Assembly (NCBI GenBank): GCA_019163375.1
Contig: JAFLKK010000008.1
Location: forward strand, 62,001-126,000
Source of the DNA: Paludibacter sp.
GTDB taxonomy: Bacteria; Bacteroidota; Bacteroidia; Bacteroidales; Paludibacteraceae
Length of the DNA: 64,000 bases
Direction of reading: 5' to 3'
In this document: positions 8,408 to 17,558 of the stretch, piece by piece
How positions within the stretch are numbered: the stretch's first letter is position 1
Layout of the letters: each line of letters starts with the position of its first letter
Made by a program: the position numbers and the translations under genes
The notes under the pieces: generated by a model
The model's database searches: none
What the model was told of the DNA's origin: nothing
The model's input: the letters and a program-made list of their open reading frames with translations, nothing else

Positions 8408-8446
8408 AGAGGCTGAATTTCATTATTGAAATTCAGCCTCTTCCTT
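8408..8446. terminator. Bidirectional terminator between rhodanese operon and tolC-like gene
   Basis: A perfect 15-bp stem (AGAGGCTGAATTTCA / TGAAATTCAGCCTCT) with loop TTAT, flanked by A-rich and T-rich sides, between two convergent genes. Confidence 0.88.
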
Positions 8447-8461
8447 TTTATAGCTTTGAGA

Positions 8462-9778
8462 TTAATAAATTTGCTCTCCCAATGCTATTTTCAGTTTCAA
8501 CAAACTTACCGAATAGTCGATTTTAGTCTTTAGCAAAGCTAATTTACTATCGGTCACAGCAGTATAGCTGTACATCAACTCCACGTTGGTAATAACTCCT
8601 GCTTTAAAACTAGTTTCGGCAAGTGCATGAGCTTGCTCTGCTTGTTCTAATTGCAATTCCGACAGATTCACTTTTTTCAAAGCCGTTTCTGCATTTGCTT
8701 TGCTCTCTACTACCTCGTTGACTATGGCTCTGCGGGTCAAATCAGTTTCCTGCACATTGCCTTTAATCTCTGATTGTGCCTGAATTTTGGTGTATTTAGA
8801 ACGATTAGCATCAAACAATGGAACTTTCAAACTCACACCTGCTACAAAATTGGGGGTAAACTTAGCTAAATCAGGAATATATCCATTTTTAAATCCGGCC
8901 GCACCAATAAAATTCAGCGAAGGATTGTTTTGAGCATTTACAATTCCAAGACGTGAGTTAGCCAATTCCGTTTTCTGACGAGCTACTTTAATCTCATTGC
9001 GATGATCGAACGCATATGAGAAGAGCGAATCGTTAGAAGCCATTATCTGAGGGGCAAACAATTCTTTCTTCACTTTCAGTTTTGTGTCCTGCGATTTTCC
9101 AAGAAAAGAATTCAGCTGGCTCAGTTGAATTTGTAGCGCGTTCAACAAATCGGTTTTTTGACTCTCGTTAGCCGAGATACGAACTTTAGTAGTCAAAAGT
9201 TCATATTTAGTTGCCGAGCCGGAAGCTTCTTTCTTTTCCACAAAATTAAAATGCGCTTTCAGAGTAAGCATCTCTTCATCTTTAATTTTAATTGCTTCCT
9301 GCAAGAAAAGAATTGAATAAAAGTTTCCAACCATCATTCCCGATAGTTTTTGTTTCAGTTGCTCAACCGAAAGTCCGGCCAATTCGCGACTTTGCTTTTC
9401 GAACGCAATATTCTTTTGTGTTTTTCCAAAATCGTAGATACTCTCTGTTACACTCAACATTGCCGAGTAGTTAATGGCTGGATTCATTTGAAAGGAGCCT
9501 AAGCCGGGAATTGAAATGGTAGATGTTGGACCTATTAAAGTATAGGCAGCAGTTGCATCAACATTGGGGAGATAGGCAGTTTTGGCCAGTCCTATTTTAG
9601 CGTCGGAAGATTCGAGATCGGTCTGAGCTTTTTTGATAGAAGGATAATTATGGATCACTTCGTTCAAAATCTCATTCAAGGTCAATGAATCACCGGAAAT
9701 TTTGCCTGTATTTTGTCCAACTACCATCCCAAATGGCAACAAGAGCAAAACAACAGTTAGTTTAAAGATTGATTTCAT
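8462..9778 (-). CDS. TolC-family outer-membrane efflux channel
   Basis: This is the outer-membrane component of a tripartite drug efflux pump. The chosen start at 9778 gives a clean signal peptide (MKSIFKLTVVLLLLPFGMVVGQ) and about 438 residues; the longer frame from 9820 adds 14 charged residues and would overlap the upstream gene. The protein shows the repeated OEP architecture: SLTLNEILNEVIHNYPSIKKA at the start of the first repeat, long amphipathic helices, a second repeat beginning near FSYAFDHRNEIKVARQK, and GVITNVELMYSYTAV near the end. It is the last gene of the MarR-EmrA-EmrB-TolC operon and is followed by a strong terminator. Confidence 0.9.
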   Translation of the reverse strand: MKSIFKLTVVLLLLPFGMVVGQNTGKISGDSLTLNEILNEVIHNYPSIKKAQTDLESSDAKIGLAKTAYLPNVDATAAYTLIGPTSTISIPGLGSFQMNPAINYSAMLSVTESIYDFGKTQKNIAFEKQSRELAGLSVEQLKQKLSGMMVGNFYSILFLQEAIKIKDEEMLTLKAHFNFVEKKEASGSATKYELLTTKVRISANESQKTDLLNALQIQLSQLNSFLGKSQDTKLKVKKELFAPQIMASNDSLFSYAFDHRNEIKVARQKTELANSRLGIVNAQNNPSLNFIGAAGFKNGYIPDLAKFTPNFVAGVSLKVPLFDANRSKYTKIQAQSEIKGNVQETDLTRRAIVNEVVESKANAETALKKVNLSELQLEQAEQAHALAETSFKAGVITNVELMYSYTAVTDSKLALLKTKIDYSVSLLKLKIALGEQIY

Positions 9779-9812
9779 TTTATATTTATGTATTAATTTT
9801 AATCTGTTTGGT

Positions 9813-11450
9813 TTATTCAATTATTTCCATGTGTACTTTCGGTTCATTAGGATTCGCTCCTTTTTTCTTCGTTCTCATCAGCAAGATAGGAACAAATCCA
9901 ATGGTGGTAATTAATGCTGCAATTAAAAAGTCATCATCAACACCGCTGATAAATGCCTGCGAACTGACATTCGACATCAGAATGGATTGACCCTGTTTCA
10001 TTGCCGTAGCCACAGAAGAGCCTCCATGTTGTTGGATATAATAGCCCATGTTGCGCGTAACATTCTGAAATACCTGCGAGCCACTTTGTACAGCACCACC
10101 ATACATTTGTGCATGAAAATTTACACGAGTAGTCAACACTGTAGACAATAATGCTACTCCAAGACTACCGCCAATCTGACGAACAGTATTTGAAATACCA
10201 GATGCCTGCGCCATTTTTTCGCGCGGTATAGTCAAAAGACCCAGCGAACTCAGTGGCGTAAAGATTAATCCCATACCCAACCCACGTAGATAAAGCGACG
10301 TCATAACAAACGATCGTTCGGTAAGAAACGAGAGTTGTGAATTCAGGAAAAAACTAAATACCAGCAGCCCTACACCCAGTATAACGGGTACTTTTGCATT
10401 TACTTTATCCGAAAACCAACCTGCTACCGGCGAAATAGCACCCTGAATGATTCCTACGGGTAAAAACACAGCTCCCGATTGAAGAGCAGTATAGCCCATT
10501 GAATTCTGAAGATATAACGGCAATAAAAACGTACTACCAAACATACCCATACTGAATACCAACATTACCAGATTACTCATCCCGAAGTTATGATCTTTCA
10601 GTAAGCGCAAATCAAGCAAGGGATATTTTGTGGTCAGCTCCTGCGTTAGAAAAACCGTCAACGCAATAGCCGAAATAGCAAAACAGATCAATATATACGG
10701 AGCAGACCAACCTGCCGAATTGGTTTGTGCATTTCCCTCCGAAAGTGCGTAGAGCAAAACGGGTAGAAAAATACTTACCGATATAAAACCGATATAATCA
10801 AACTTACGCGCATTCGGGCTAACAAATTCACGTTGAATAACTATGGTGAATAATAATGCTGCAATTCCCACCGGAACATTCACATCAAAGATCAATTGCC
10901 ATGAGAAATTATCAACTAAATACCCTCCTATCAACGGTCCGAATGACACCGATGCGGCCGCAGCAATAGCCCAAAAACCAAGTGCAACCCCACGTTGTTG
11001 TGGAGGAAATTCGCGTGTAATAATAGCCATACCAAGTGGTTGAATCATCCCTGCACCCAATCCCTGCACGATACGCGAGAGGATAAGTGTCGTTTCGTCG
11101 TTGGATAAACCGCAAAGCAACGAACCGAAGGTAAACAGAAACAAACCCCAGAAATAGACACGCTTATAACCAAACTTGTCGGCCAGCCAACCCGAAGTGG
11201 GTAACATAGCCGCCATGGCAAGCATATATGCCGTCACAACCCATTGAATAGTAGACAATCCTACTCCGAATGATGACATGATCTTCGGCAAACTCACATT
11301 TACAATCGTACTATCGAGCACAGCCATAAAAGTACCTAACATAATATTGGCCAATACAAACCATTTATAATAAGGACTTCGGGGGTGATACTTCGAATCC
11401 GAATTGCGGAGTTTGCGGCGAATTCTATGTGTTCTTGATATTTTTCGCAT
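9813..11450 (-). CDS. DHA2 (EmrB/QacA) family multidrug efflux transporter
   Basis: This 545-residue major-facilitator protein of the 14-helix DHA2 family exports hydrophobic drugs by proton antiport. Seen in the sequence: ANIMLGTFMAVLDSTIVNVSLP in the first helix (the D-S-T-I-V-N-V-x-L-P signature of the family), motif A GWLADKFGYKRVY, the arginine-containing SRIVQGLGAGMIQPLG and the motif-C-like FGPLIGGYLVDNFSWQ. It starts 3 bases after the EmrA-like gene, so the two form a pump through the TolC-like channel next to it. The highly basic first 20 residues are unusual but may be the cytoplasmic N-terminus. Confidence 0.93.
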   Translation of the reverse strand: MRKISRTHRIRRKLRNSDSKYHPRSPYYKWFVLANIMLGTFMAVLDSTIVNVSLPKIMSSFGVGLSTIQWVVTAYMLAMAAMLPTSGWLADKFGYKRVYFWGLFLFTFGSLLCGLSNDETTLILSRIVQGLGAGMIQPLGMAIITREFPPQQRGVALGFWAIAAAASVSFGPLIGGYLVDNFSWQLIFDVNVPVGIAALLFTIVIQREFVSPNARKFDYIGFISVSIFLPVLLYALSEGNAQTNSAGWSAPYILICFAISAIALTVFLTQELTTKYPLLDLRLLKDHNFGMSNLVMLVFSMGMFGSTFLLPLYLQNSMGYTALQSGAVFLPVGIIQGAISPVAGWFSDKVNAKVPVILGVGLLVFSFFLNSQLSFLTERSFVMTSLYLRGLGMGLIFTPLSSLGLLTIPREKMAQASGISNTVRQIGGSLGVALLSTVLTTRVNFHAQMYGGAVQSGSQVFQNVTRNMGYYIQQHGGSSVATAMKQGQSILMSNVSSQAFISGVDDDFLIAALITTIGFVPILLMRTKKKGANPNEPKVHMEIIE

Positions 11451-11453
11451 TTC

Positions 11454-12449
11454 TTATTTGATAATTTTCACAACAGCTGACATACCTGTAAGCAAACGGT
11501 ACGATGATAGATTTTGTCCTTTTTCGGTTCCATCAATCGAAATTTTAAGTGCCACTCGTTGTGTTACTTTGGTAAAGTTACCGGAAGCGTTACTTGGTGG
11601 AATAAGTGAAAACTGAGAAGCTGTAGTGGATCCCATTGTAAATATTTTACCCGTGAAAACAACACCGGGATACGTATCCAATTCAAATATGGCTTTTTGT
11701 CCCATTTTTAGATTTTCCATTTTTGTTTCCTCAAGATACACCATCACCCAAAAACGACTGTTGTTGTTTATGGTATAAATCGACTGACTTGGCTGACAAA
11801 TATCGCCCTGCAACAACCAACGTTTGGCTACCACTCCGTCAACCGGTGCATATAATCTCGTATTATTCAACTGAGTTGAGATTACAGCTATTTGAGCAAC
11901 AGCGCCTGCTACAGTAGTTTCGGCACTTTTAATCATCGATTTTGAAACCAGCAACTGAGCACGTGCAGCTTCCAATTGAGCCTGAGCTGTTTCCTCCGTT
12001 TTTTTCAAATGGTCATATTGCTCTTTTGTAATTACGCCACCATTAAACTGTGTTTTAGCACGTTCAAAATCTTCTTTTGCGCGATCGAGAGCAATTTGTA
12101 ATACTTTTATATTGGTCTGATCAAACTGATATTTAGCTTCCGATTGTGCCTTGTTAGCTTCTGTTTGTACTTTCGAAGCTAAAACCTGTTGCTTTTGAGC
12201 CAACAAATCAACACTGTCAAGCTCAGCAATTAGTTGACCTTTCTTTACTGAATCACCTTCCTGCACGTAAACCTGACTGATACGTCCCATAATTTTCGGA
12301 CTTACCGAAACAACGTCAGACGTTACATAGGCATCATCAGTTTTAATATAACTGGAGTAATCAACATACCAGAAATACCCACCAATAATCACAAACAGAA
12401 TAACCAATGTAAGTGGAATATACACTTTCAAATCTTTTTTCTTTTTCAT
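11454..12449 (-). CDS. HlyD/EmrA-type membrane fusion protein
   Basis: This 331-residue periplasmic adaptor connects the inner-membrane pump to the outer-membrane channel. A single transmembrane anchor lies at about residues 10-28 (IPLTLVILFVIIGGYFWYV). The first half of a biotinyl-lipoyl domain follows (VSPKIMGRISQVYVQEGDSVKKGQLIAELD), then a long alpha-hairpin rich in Ala, Gln and Lys, the second lipoyl half (LYAPVDGVVAKRWLLQGDICQ), and a beta-barrel domain near the C-terminus. Gene order with the EmrB-like and TolC-like genes is the usual emr arrangement. Confidence 0.92.
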   Translation of the reverse strand: MKKKKDLKVYIPLTLVILFVIIGGYFWYVDYSSYIKTDDAYVTSDVVSVSPKIMGRISQVYVQEGDSVKKGQLIAELDSVDLLAQKQQVLASKVQTEANKAQSEAKYQFDQTNIKVLQIALDRAKEDFERAKTQFNGGVITKEQYDHLKKTEETAQAQLEAARAQLLVSKSMIKSAETTVAGAVAQIAVISTQLNNTRLYAPVDGVVAKRWLLQGDICQPSQSIYTINNNSRFWVMVYLEETKMENLKMGQKAIFELDTYPGVVFTGKIFTMGSTTASQFSLIPPSNASGNFTKVTQRVALKISIDGTEKGQNLSSYRLLTGMSAVVKIIK

Positions 12450-12499
12450 ACTTTTACTTTATACTTTATTTTAAATATATTTTCTTCTCTAAAAAACAT

Positions 12500-12979
12500 T
12501 TATTTACAGCAAGTTGAAGAACCATTATAGGATAATTCCATTTCTATCAAGATATCCTTAATCTGTTTCGAAGCTTCTGCAAGAATATCCAACTTTTCGG
12601 CACTCAATTTTTCTAACCTGATTCTCAGTTCCTGGCTTATTTCGAGCTTAATAGCATTAAAGTCATCAATCCCTTTTTCAGTAATTCTGATATTGACGAT
12701 TCTTCTGTCTTTAGGATCAAGTAGACGTTCTACCATATCTTCAGCAATCAGTTTATCTACCAAACTTGTAACATGAGGTTTTGGCATCGATAACTTACAC
12801 CCAATTTCTGACATAGATAAAATATCGTGTCTGCGAAGCACTCCCAATACATACAATGAACCGGGATTTAAATTTGTCTTGGTTCGGATGGATTTGGTAA
12901 AGCTTTTGGAAAGCAATGGATGAATGGAAATCAAATTTTCGATGGATGAATCGATCGAAATCTTATTTTTTTCTAGCAT
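12500..12979 (-). CDS. MarR-family transcriptional regulator of the efflux operon
   Basis: The 159-residue protein has the MarR winged helix-turn-helix: LSMSEIGCKLSMPKPHVTSLVDKLIAEDMVERL as helix-turn-helix and recognition helix, then DPKDRRIVNIRITEKG, the wing with its characteristic D-x-R-D/R core. It lies 50 bases upstream of the EmrA-like gene on the same strand, so it most likely represses the pump operon and responds to a pump substrate, as MarR and EmrR do. A Cys pair sits at the extreme C-terminus (TCCK), which could sense oxidants or metals, an inference only. A TATTTTTG -7 box reads at 13019-13026 on the minus strand. Confidence 0.9.
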   Translation of the reverse strand: MLEKNKISIDSSIENLISIHPLLSKSFTKSIRTKTNLNPGSLYVLGVLRRHDILSMSEIGCKLSMPKPHVTSLVDKLIAEDMVERLLDPKDRRIVNIRITEKGIDDFNAIKLEISQELRIRLEKLSAEKLDILAEASKQIKDILIEMELSYNGSSTCCK

Positions 12980-13291
12980 GATTATTCAAATAATTTAGTT
13001 CCTTTTCAATAATACTTACAAAAATATAACTATTATTTTAAATGAACTATTGCACATTATAAAAACACCAAAAATATAACAATTAATGATTAATTTAGAG
13101 CTCTATGAGTCCCGAAAACCTATTTATTTATAAAGCTAAGCTTCAAAAAATACGTTTCTATGTTAAAGATATGAAATTAGTCGATTGCCTCATTTTAAGT
13201 CTCATTTCACTGATTAAACAATTACTCAGTTCAACATAATTTCCTATCTTTGCACTTCAAATTTAAAAACCATTTGTAAGGTTCAAAACGT
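12980..13291. other. Divergent regulatory spacer between marR-like gene and thrS
   Basis: No gene is visible. The spacer holds the minus-strand -7 box of the marR-like operon (13019-13026) and the plus-strand -7 box of thrS (13245-13252). I could not find a convincing palindromic MarR operator by eye in the AT-rich sequence between them. Confidence 0.55.
13245..13252 (+). promoter_or_regulatory. thrS: -7 promoter box for thrS
   Basis: TATCTTTG followed by GCA, matching TAnnTTTG, 39 bases upstream of the thrS start codon. No TTG is found at the ideal upstream distance. Confidence 0.6.
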
Positions 13292-15238
13292 ATGATTAAA
13301 GTAACATTCCCCGACGGTTCTGTTCGCGAATTTGCCAAAGGCATAACCGGACTGCAACTAGCTGAAAGTATCAGCTCTCGCTTAGCACAAGAAGTGCTGG
13401 CTATCACAGTAAATGATGAAATTTGGGATTTAACCCGTCCAATCGAAACAGATGCAGCTATAAAATTGCACAAATGGGACGATGAAGAAGCGAAGCATGC
13501 TTTCTGGCACACTTCCGCTCACCTTATGGCCGAAGCCCTACAGGAGTTGTATCCGGGCATTAAATTCGGTATCGGACCGGCTATCGAAAATGGTTTCTAC
13601 TACGATGTAGACCCGGGTGAAGTATCCATTAAAGAAAGTGATTTAGCTATCATCGAAGCTAAAATGCAGGAACTTGCTGCTCGCAAATCCGCCATTGTGC
13701 GTAGCGACATCAGCAAAGAAGATGCCTTAGCCCGTTTCGGAGCTATCAACGAAGTCTATAAAACAGAAATGATTAACGACCTGGCCGACGGAACCATTAC
13801 CTTGTACACACAAGGCAATTTCACCGACCTTTGTCGTGGACCTCACTTACCAACTACTGCCGACATTAAAGCTATCAAAGTGCTTAGCGTGGCCGGTGCT
13901 TACTGGCGTGGTGATGAAAAACGCAAAATGTTGACCCGTTTGTACGGTATCACCTTCCCAAAAAAGAAAATGCTCGATGAGTATTTAGTGTTATTGGAAG
14001 AAGCAAAAAAACGTGACCACCGCAAAATCGGTAAAGAACTGGAATTGTTTATGTTCTCCGAAATGGTGGGCAAAGGACTTCCTATGTGGTTGCCACGCGG
14101 AACATCATTGCGTTTACGTCTGGAAGATTTTTTGAAAAAAATCCAGCGTCGTTTCGACTACCAACAAGTAATGACTCCGCACATTGGTAACAAACAATTG
14201 TATGTTACTTCGGGTCACTACGCAAAATACGGTAAGGACTCATTCCAACCGATTCATACACCCGAAGAAGGTGAAGAGTACTTATTGAAACCAATGAACT
14301 GCCCTCACCACTGCGAAATTTACAAATTCAAACCCCGTTCGTACAAAGAACTGCCGGTTCGTATTGCTGAATTTGGTACCGTTTATCGCTACGAACAAAG
14401 TGGAGAGTTACACGGATTGACTCGCGTACGTAGTTTTACCCAGGATGATGCGCATATCTTCTGTCGCCCCGATCAGGTAAAAGATGAATTCCTTAAAGTA
14501 ATGGATATTATCTTTATCATTTTCAAAGCCTTGGAATTCGAGAACTTCGAAGCACAAATCTCATTGCGTGATCCGAACAACCGCGAGAAATATATCGGCT
14601 CTGACGAAAACTGGGATAAAGCTGAACAATCGATCATTGAAGCTTGTGCCGAAAAAGGATTGAAAGCCAAAGTAGAGACCGGCGAAGCTGCTTTCTACGG
14701 CCCTAAACTGGACTTTATGGTACGCGATGCTATCGGTCGTAAATGGCAGTTGGGAACTATTCAGGTGGATTATAACTTGCCTGAACGTTTTGAGTTGGAA
14801 TATACCGGCGAAGACAATGCTAAACACCGTCCGGTAATGATTCACCGTGCACCGTTTGGTTCAATGGAACGTTTCGTGGCTGTATTGATTGAGCACACTG
14901 CGGGTAAATTCCCATTGTGGTTGACTCCCGATCAGGTGGTTATTTTACCTATCAGCGAAAAGTTCAATGACTATGCCTTCCAGATTGCAAAAGATATGAA
15001 TGCACAGGATATTCGTGTCACAGTGGATGACCGCAACGAAAAAATCGGACGCAAAATCCGTGATAACGAATTAAAACGTATTCCTTACATGCTTATTGTT
15101 GGTGAGAAAGAAGCTGAGAATGGCGAAGTTGCCGTACGCCGTCAGGGTGAAGGTGACAAAGGAACCATGAAAGTGGCTGAGTTCTCTAAACTAATACTCG
15201 ACGAAGTAGACAGCTTAGTGAATCAATACAATAGTTAA
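13292..15238 (+). CDS. thrS: Threonyl-tRNA synthetase
   Basis: ThrRS charges tRNA-Thr. The 648-residue protein has full family length with all domains: TGS ([17 protein letters not shown], about 1-62), the editing domain with [11 protein letters not shown] and DLCRGPHLP, and the class II catalytic core (about 240-535). The core shows motif 2 [20 protein letters not shown], zinc-binding Cys and His in [10 protein letters not shown] and motif 3 [13 protein letters not shown]. The C-terminal anticodon-binding domain ([13 protein letters not shown]) completes it. It stands alone with its own promoter box and terminator. Confidence 0.98.
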   Translation: MIKVTFPDGSVREFAKGITGLQLAESISSRLAQEVLAITVNDEIWDLTRPIETDAAIKLHKWDDEEAKHAFWHTSAHLMAEALQELYPGIKFGIGPAIENGFYYDVDPGEVSIKESDLAIIEAKMQELAARKSAIVRSDISKEDALARFGAINEVYKTEMINDLADGTITLYTQGNFTDLCRGPHLPTTADIKAIKVLSVAGAYWRGDEKRKMLTRLYGITFPKKKMLDEYLVLLEEAKKRDHRKIGKELELFMFSEMVGKGLPMWLPRGTSLRLRLEDFLKKIQRRFDYQQVMTPHIGNKQLYVTSGHYAKYGKDSFQPIHTPEEGEEYLLKPMNCPHHCEIYKFKPRSYKELPVRIAEFGTVYRYEQSGELHGLTRVRSFTQDDAHIFCRPDQVKDEFLKVMDIIFIIFKALEFENFEAQISLRDPNNREKYIGSDENWDKAEQSIIEACAEKGLKAKVETGEAAFYGPKLDFMVRDAIGRKWQLGTIQVDYNLPERFELEYTGEDNAKHRPVMIHRAPFGSMERFVAVLIEHTAGKFPLWLTPDQVVILPISEKFNDYAFQIAKDMNAQDIRVTVDDRNEKIGRKIRDNELKRIPYMLIVGEKEAENGEVAVRRQGEGDKGTMKVAEFSKLILDEVDSLVNQYNS

Positions 15239-15264
15239 TGCATAATTTAGAATTCATAATTAAG

Positions 15265-15302
15265 AAAGCGCGAATCGATTTAATCGGTTCGCGCTTTTTT
15301 TT
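15265..15302 (+). terminator. Terminator after thrS (shared hairpin family, copy 1)
   Basis: A 16-bp stem (AAAGCGCGAATCGATT with AATCGGTTCGCGCTTT, one G-T pair) followed by T8. Its 3' 27 bases recur identically in the terminator after higA. Confidence 0.9.
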
Positions 15303-15361
15303 GAGCGTTCTGCAAAAATATTGTTTTTCGAAATATAATCCCATTTTTCAAAATATTTTTT

Positions 15362-15369
15362 TATCTTTG
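15362..15369 (+). promoter_or_regulatory. -7 promoter box for higBA
   Basis: TATCTTTG followed by GCA, 19 bases before the higB start codon, so the leader would be short, roughly ten bases. No TTG at the standard upstream distance. Confidence 0.55.
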
Positions 15370-15387
15370 CATCAAAGAATTTAGATT

Positions 15388-15681
15388 ATGAGAATAGTAA
15401 CCCACAGAACAATAGTTACCTTTTACAAAAAGCATAAAGATGCAACTACTGCCCTACAGGACTGGTATTCCAAAACAACAGAAGCAAACTGGACTTGCTT
15501 TGCCGACATTAAAGAAACCTTTAATACGGTAGACGCAGTAGGTAATAAAAGATTTGTGTTCAACATCAAAGGCAATGACTATCGGTTAGTTGCAATTGTG
15601 CTTTTCAACATTAAAATGGTTTATATTCGTTTTATCGGGACACATAAAGAATATGACAAAACTGATTGCTCAAACATTTAA
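15388..15681 (+). CDS. higB: HigB-type mRNA interferase toxin
   Basis: This 97-residue protein fits the HigB_toxin family (RelE superfamily ribosome-dependent mRNA endonucleases). Family features are MRIVTHRTIVTFYKKHKDA at the N-terminus, LQDWYSKTTEANWTCFADIKETF in the helix after it, RFVFNIKGNDYRLVAIV in the central sheet and YIRFIGTHKEYDKTD at the end, where the late basic and His residues sit in the active region of homologues. It directly precedes the antitoxin gene, toxin-first as usual for hig loci. Confidence 0.9.
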   Translation: MRIVTHRTIVTFYKKHKDATTALQDWYSKTTEANWTCFADIKETFNTVDAVGNKRFVFNIKGNDYRLVAIVLFNIKMVYIRFIGTHKEYDKTDCSNI

Positions 15682-15686
15682 AAACA

Positions 15687-16052
15687 ATGACAAAGATTAA
15701 TAACGAACTGGAATATAAAGTTTTTTCTGAAAGGATGGAAGAACTTCTGCAACTGGTGGATAACGACACCACCACAACGGACAAAAATCTGGTGGAACTA
15801 GGCATCATATCAGCTCTTGTTGCCGACTACGAAGAGGAACATTACCCGATAACAGCACCAACTTTGGTGGATGTTATTAAACTTCGAATGTATGAAATGA
15901 AGCTAAACCAGATAAAATTATCAGAAATGCTAGGAGTTAGCACTTCGAGGGTGAGCGAATATCTGACAGGAAAAAGTGAACCAACGCTCAAAGTCGCGAG
16001 AGAGATAAGTAAAAAATTAAATATAGATGCCCATATTATTTTGGGAGTCTGA
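15687..16052 (+). CDS. higA: HigA-type antitoxin (helix-turn-helix)
   Basis: The antitoxin of the hig pair. An N-terminal helical part (EYKVFSERMEELLQLV, ending EYEEEHYPI) is followed by a Cro/C1-type helix-turn-helix in the last 60 residues (LNQIKLSEMLGVSTSRVSEYLTGKSEPTLK). It should neutralise HigB and repress the operon. I chose the ATG at 15687 because homologues begin close to the EYKV segment; an in-frame ATG at 15666 inside the end of higB would add seven residues and make the genes overlap. Confidence 0.88.
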   Translation: MTKINNELEYKVFSERMEELLQLVDNDTTTTDKNLVELGIISALVADYEEEHYPITAPTLVDVIKLRMYEMKLNQIKLSEMLGVSTSRVSEYLTGKSEPTLKVAREISKKLNIDAHIILGV

Positions 16053-16070
16053 TAAATAGTCATTCACAAG

Positions 16071-16108
16071 AAAAGCGCAAATCGATTTAATCGGTTCGCG
16101 CTTTTTAT
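16071..16108 (+). terminator. Terminator after higA (shared hairpin family, copy 2)
   Basis: Hairpin of AAAAGCGCAAATCGATT with AATCGGTTCGCGCTTTTT. It shares 27 identical consecutive bases, loop included, with the terminator after thrS. It may also serve the convergent gene ending at 16125. Confidence 0.85.
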
Positions 16109-16124
16109 TGAATAATTGAACACT

Positions 16125-16763
16125 TTAGTTTTTCTGCGCTTTAATGCTGCAACCAATGGCTACAGTGCTAGCTTGTGCAATGGGCTGATTGGCTAACAGA
16201 GCATCAACAGCAGCTTCAACATATTTATTACTTACATCGTTTGCATCAGCGTAATTATCGTCAATAGCTCCGATATAGCGCACAATGTTCTTACCATTTT
16301 CTTTGTTCAGCAAAAACACGTGTGGAGTTTTGGTGGCACCATATTGCGGATAAACCTTTTGTCCATCATCGAACAAATACGGGAAAGTGAATCCCTTCTC
16401 TTTAGCCCGAACCTGCATCGCTTCAAAATTATCGGCCGGTACTACTATCGGGTCGTTGGGGTTAATGGCAATTACCGGATAACCTTTCGAAGCATATTTC
16501 TTATCAAGAGCAATGATACGACTCTCGTACGCTTTAGCATACGGACAATGGTTGCAGGTAAATACTACAATAAAACCTTTGGCAGCCGCGTAATCGGACA
16601 ACGACACCGTTTTCTGATCTACATTCTTCAATTTAAAATCGGCAGCTACATCGCCGACTTTGTACCCTTTAAGTTCTGAGTTGTTTTCCATATTTTGCGC
16701 TTTCACCTGTGCCAAACCGGTCAGGAAGATGATTGAATATACGATTAAAACTGTTTTTTTCAT
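16125..16763 (-). CDS. Exported thioredoxin-fold (peroxiredoxin-like) protein
   Basis: A 212-residue protein with a signal peptide (MKKTVLIVYSIIFLTGLAQV, cleaved near KAQ) and an AhpC/TSA-Redoxin fold: GYKVGDVAADFKLKNVDQ, then VVFTCNHCPYAKAYESR with Cys70 and Cys73 as a CNHC redox pair, and the cis-Pro region GATKTPHVFLLN. Members with this CxxCPYA motif are annotated as thioredoxin-family or peroxiredoxin-like proteins of unproven function. It lies 12 bases downstream of a TlpA-like gene on the same strand, so both probably act as periplasmic thiol-redox partners. Confidence 0.87.
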   Translation of the reverse strand: MKKTVLIVYSIIFLTGLAQVKAQNMENNSELKGYKVGDVAADFKLKNVDQKTVSLSDYAAAKGFIVVFTCNHCPYAKAYESRIIALDKKYASKGYPVIAINPNDPIVVPADNFEAMQVRAKEKGFTFPYLFDDGQKVYPQYGATKTPHVFLLNKENGKNIVRYIGAIDDNYADANDVSNKYVEAAVDALLANQPIAQASTVAIGCSIKAQKN

Positions 16764-16775
16764 ATTGATTGTTGT

Positions 16776-17306
16776 TTATAAGTACTTATTAATAATTTGT
16801 TCTAATTCACTCTTTTGTATTTGGTTTTCAATAAATTCTACTTTTTCCCCGTTCCGATAAAACACAGTAGCCGGAATTGCTCCGCTCCAGTTTTTGTCAA
16901 TGGCAGGTATCCATTCGTTCATACGTTTATTGTCGTCCAGCAAATACACGTCCACATCCATCTTTCTTTTTTCTAAAAAGGCTCGAACAGTTGTTTCTGC
17001 TTCTTTTGCCACATCCAAACTGACCAATATCATTTTGAACCGGGGATTGTTGCGATACGCATTGTTTACTTCCATAAACTCAGGGAGCTCCATCACACAA
17101 GGTCTGCACCAGGTAGCCCAGAAGTTGACCACGTACAATTTGTCATCATTCTTCTTCATAACTGCTTCCAGATCGGCAAAGCGGACAATCTTTACAGAAT
17201 AGTCATGTTTGATAGTGCCAACCGTTGCCGGCTCTTTTTTTTCGGCATTCTGAGCGGAACCATTAAGCGTTAGGAGCGTCATTATAATTATTGTAAGGTA
17301 TCTCAT
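16776..17306 (-). CDS. TlpA-like periplasmic thiol-disulfide oxidoreductase
   Basis: This 176-residue protein has a short signal peptide (MRYLTIIIMTLLTLNGSAQN) and a thioredoxin domain with VVNFWATWCRPCVMELPEF, active Cys67 and Cys70 in WCRPC, followed by the cis-Pro region SGAIPATVFYRNG. It resembles TlpA/ResA reductases that keep exported thiols reduced, for example during cytochrome c maturation. It is first in a two-gene unit with the CNHC protein. Confidence 0.9.
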   Translation of the reverse strand: MRYLTIIIMTLLTLNGSAQNAEKKEPATVGTIKHDYSVKIVRFADLEAVMKKNDDKLYVVNFWATWCRPCVMELPEFMEVNNAYRNNPRFKMILVSLDVAKEAETTVRAFLEKRKMDVDVYLLDDNKRMNEWIPAIDKNWSGAIPATVFYRNGEKVEFIENQIQKSELEQIINKYL

Positions 17307-17442
17307 GCTGTTTTTTCAAACTCAAACACTACATTCGTGCCGATTGTTTGAAGTAAAGTTCTTATAATAACTTTTTAGAGGAAGTTTTTAAATACAATTT
17401 AGATTTACAGGGAGGGAATTCACGTTTGTTGAGATATTGAAA

Positions 17443-17491
17443 AGAGGCAAGAAGTAAGGAGTAAGAGGTAAGGAGTAAGAGGTAAGGAGTA
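17443..17491. repeat. Seven tandem heptanucleotides (AGRRGTA)
   Basis: Seven consecutive 7-bp units: AGAGGCA, AGAAGTA, AGGAGTA, AGAGGTA, AGGAGTA, AGAGGTA, AGGAGTA. Read on the other strand they are TACTCCT/TACCTCT, resembling units in the arrays at 43585-43689 and 43960-44043. A 66-residue open frame through them is not a credible gene. Confidence 0.8.
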
Positions 17492-17495
17492 AGAA

Positions 17496-17530
17496 AAAAC
17501 CGCGAATCGATTTTACTCAATTCGCGGTTT
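17496..17530 (-). terminator. Terminator after guaB (shared hairpin family, copy 3)
   Basis: AAACCGCGAAT pairs with ATTCGCGGTTT; on the minus strand T6 follows the stem. It is a diverged relative of the thrS and higA terminators. Confidence 0.8.
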
Positions 17531-17558
17531 TCATTTTTTATAATGGGAATAGTTTCTA

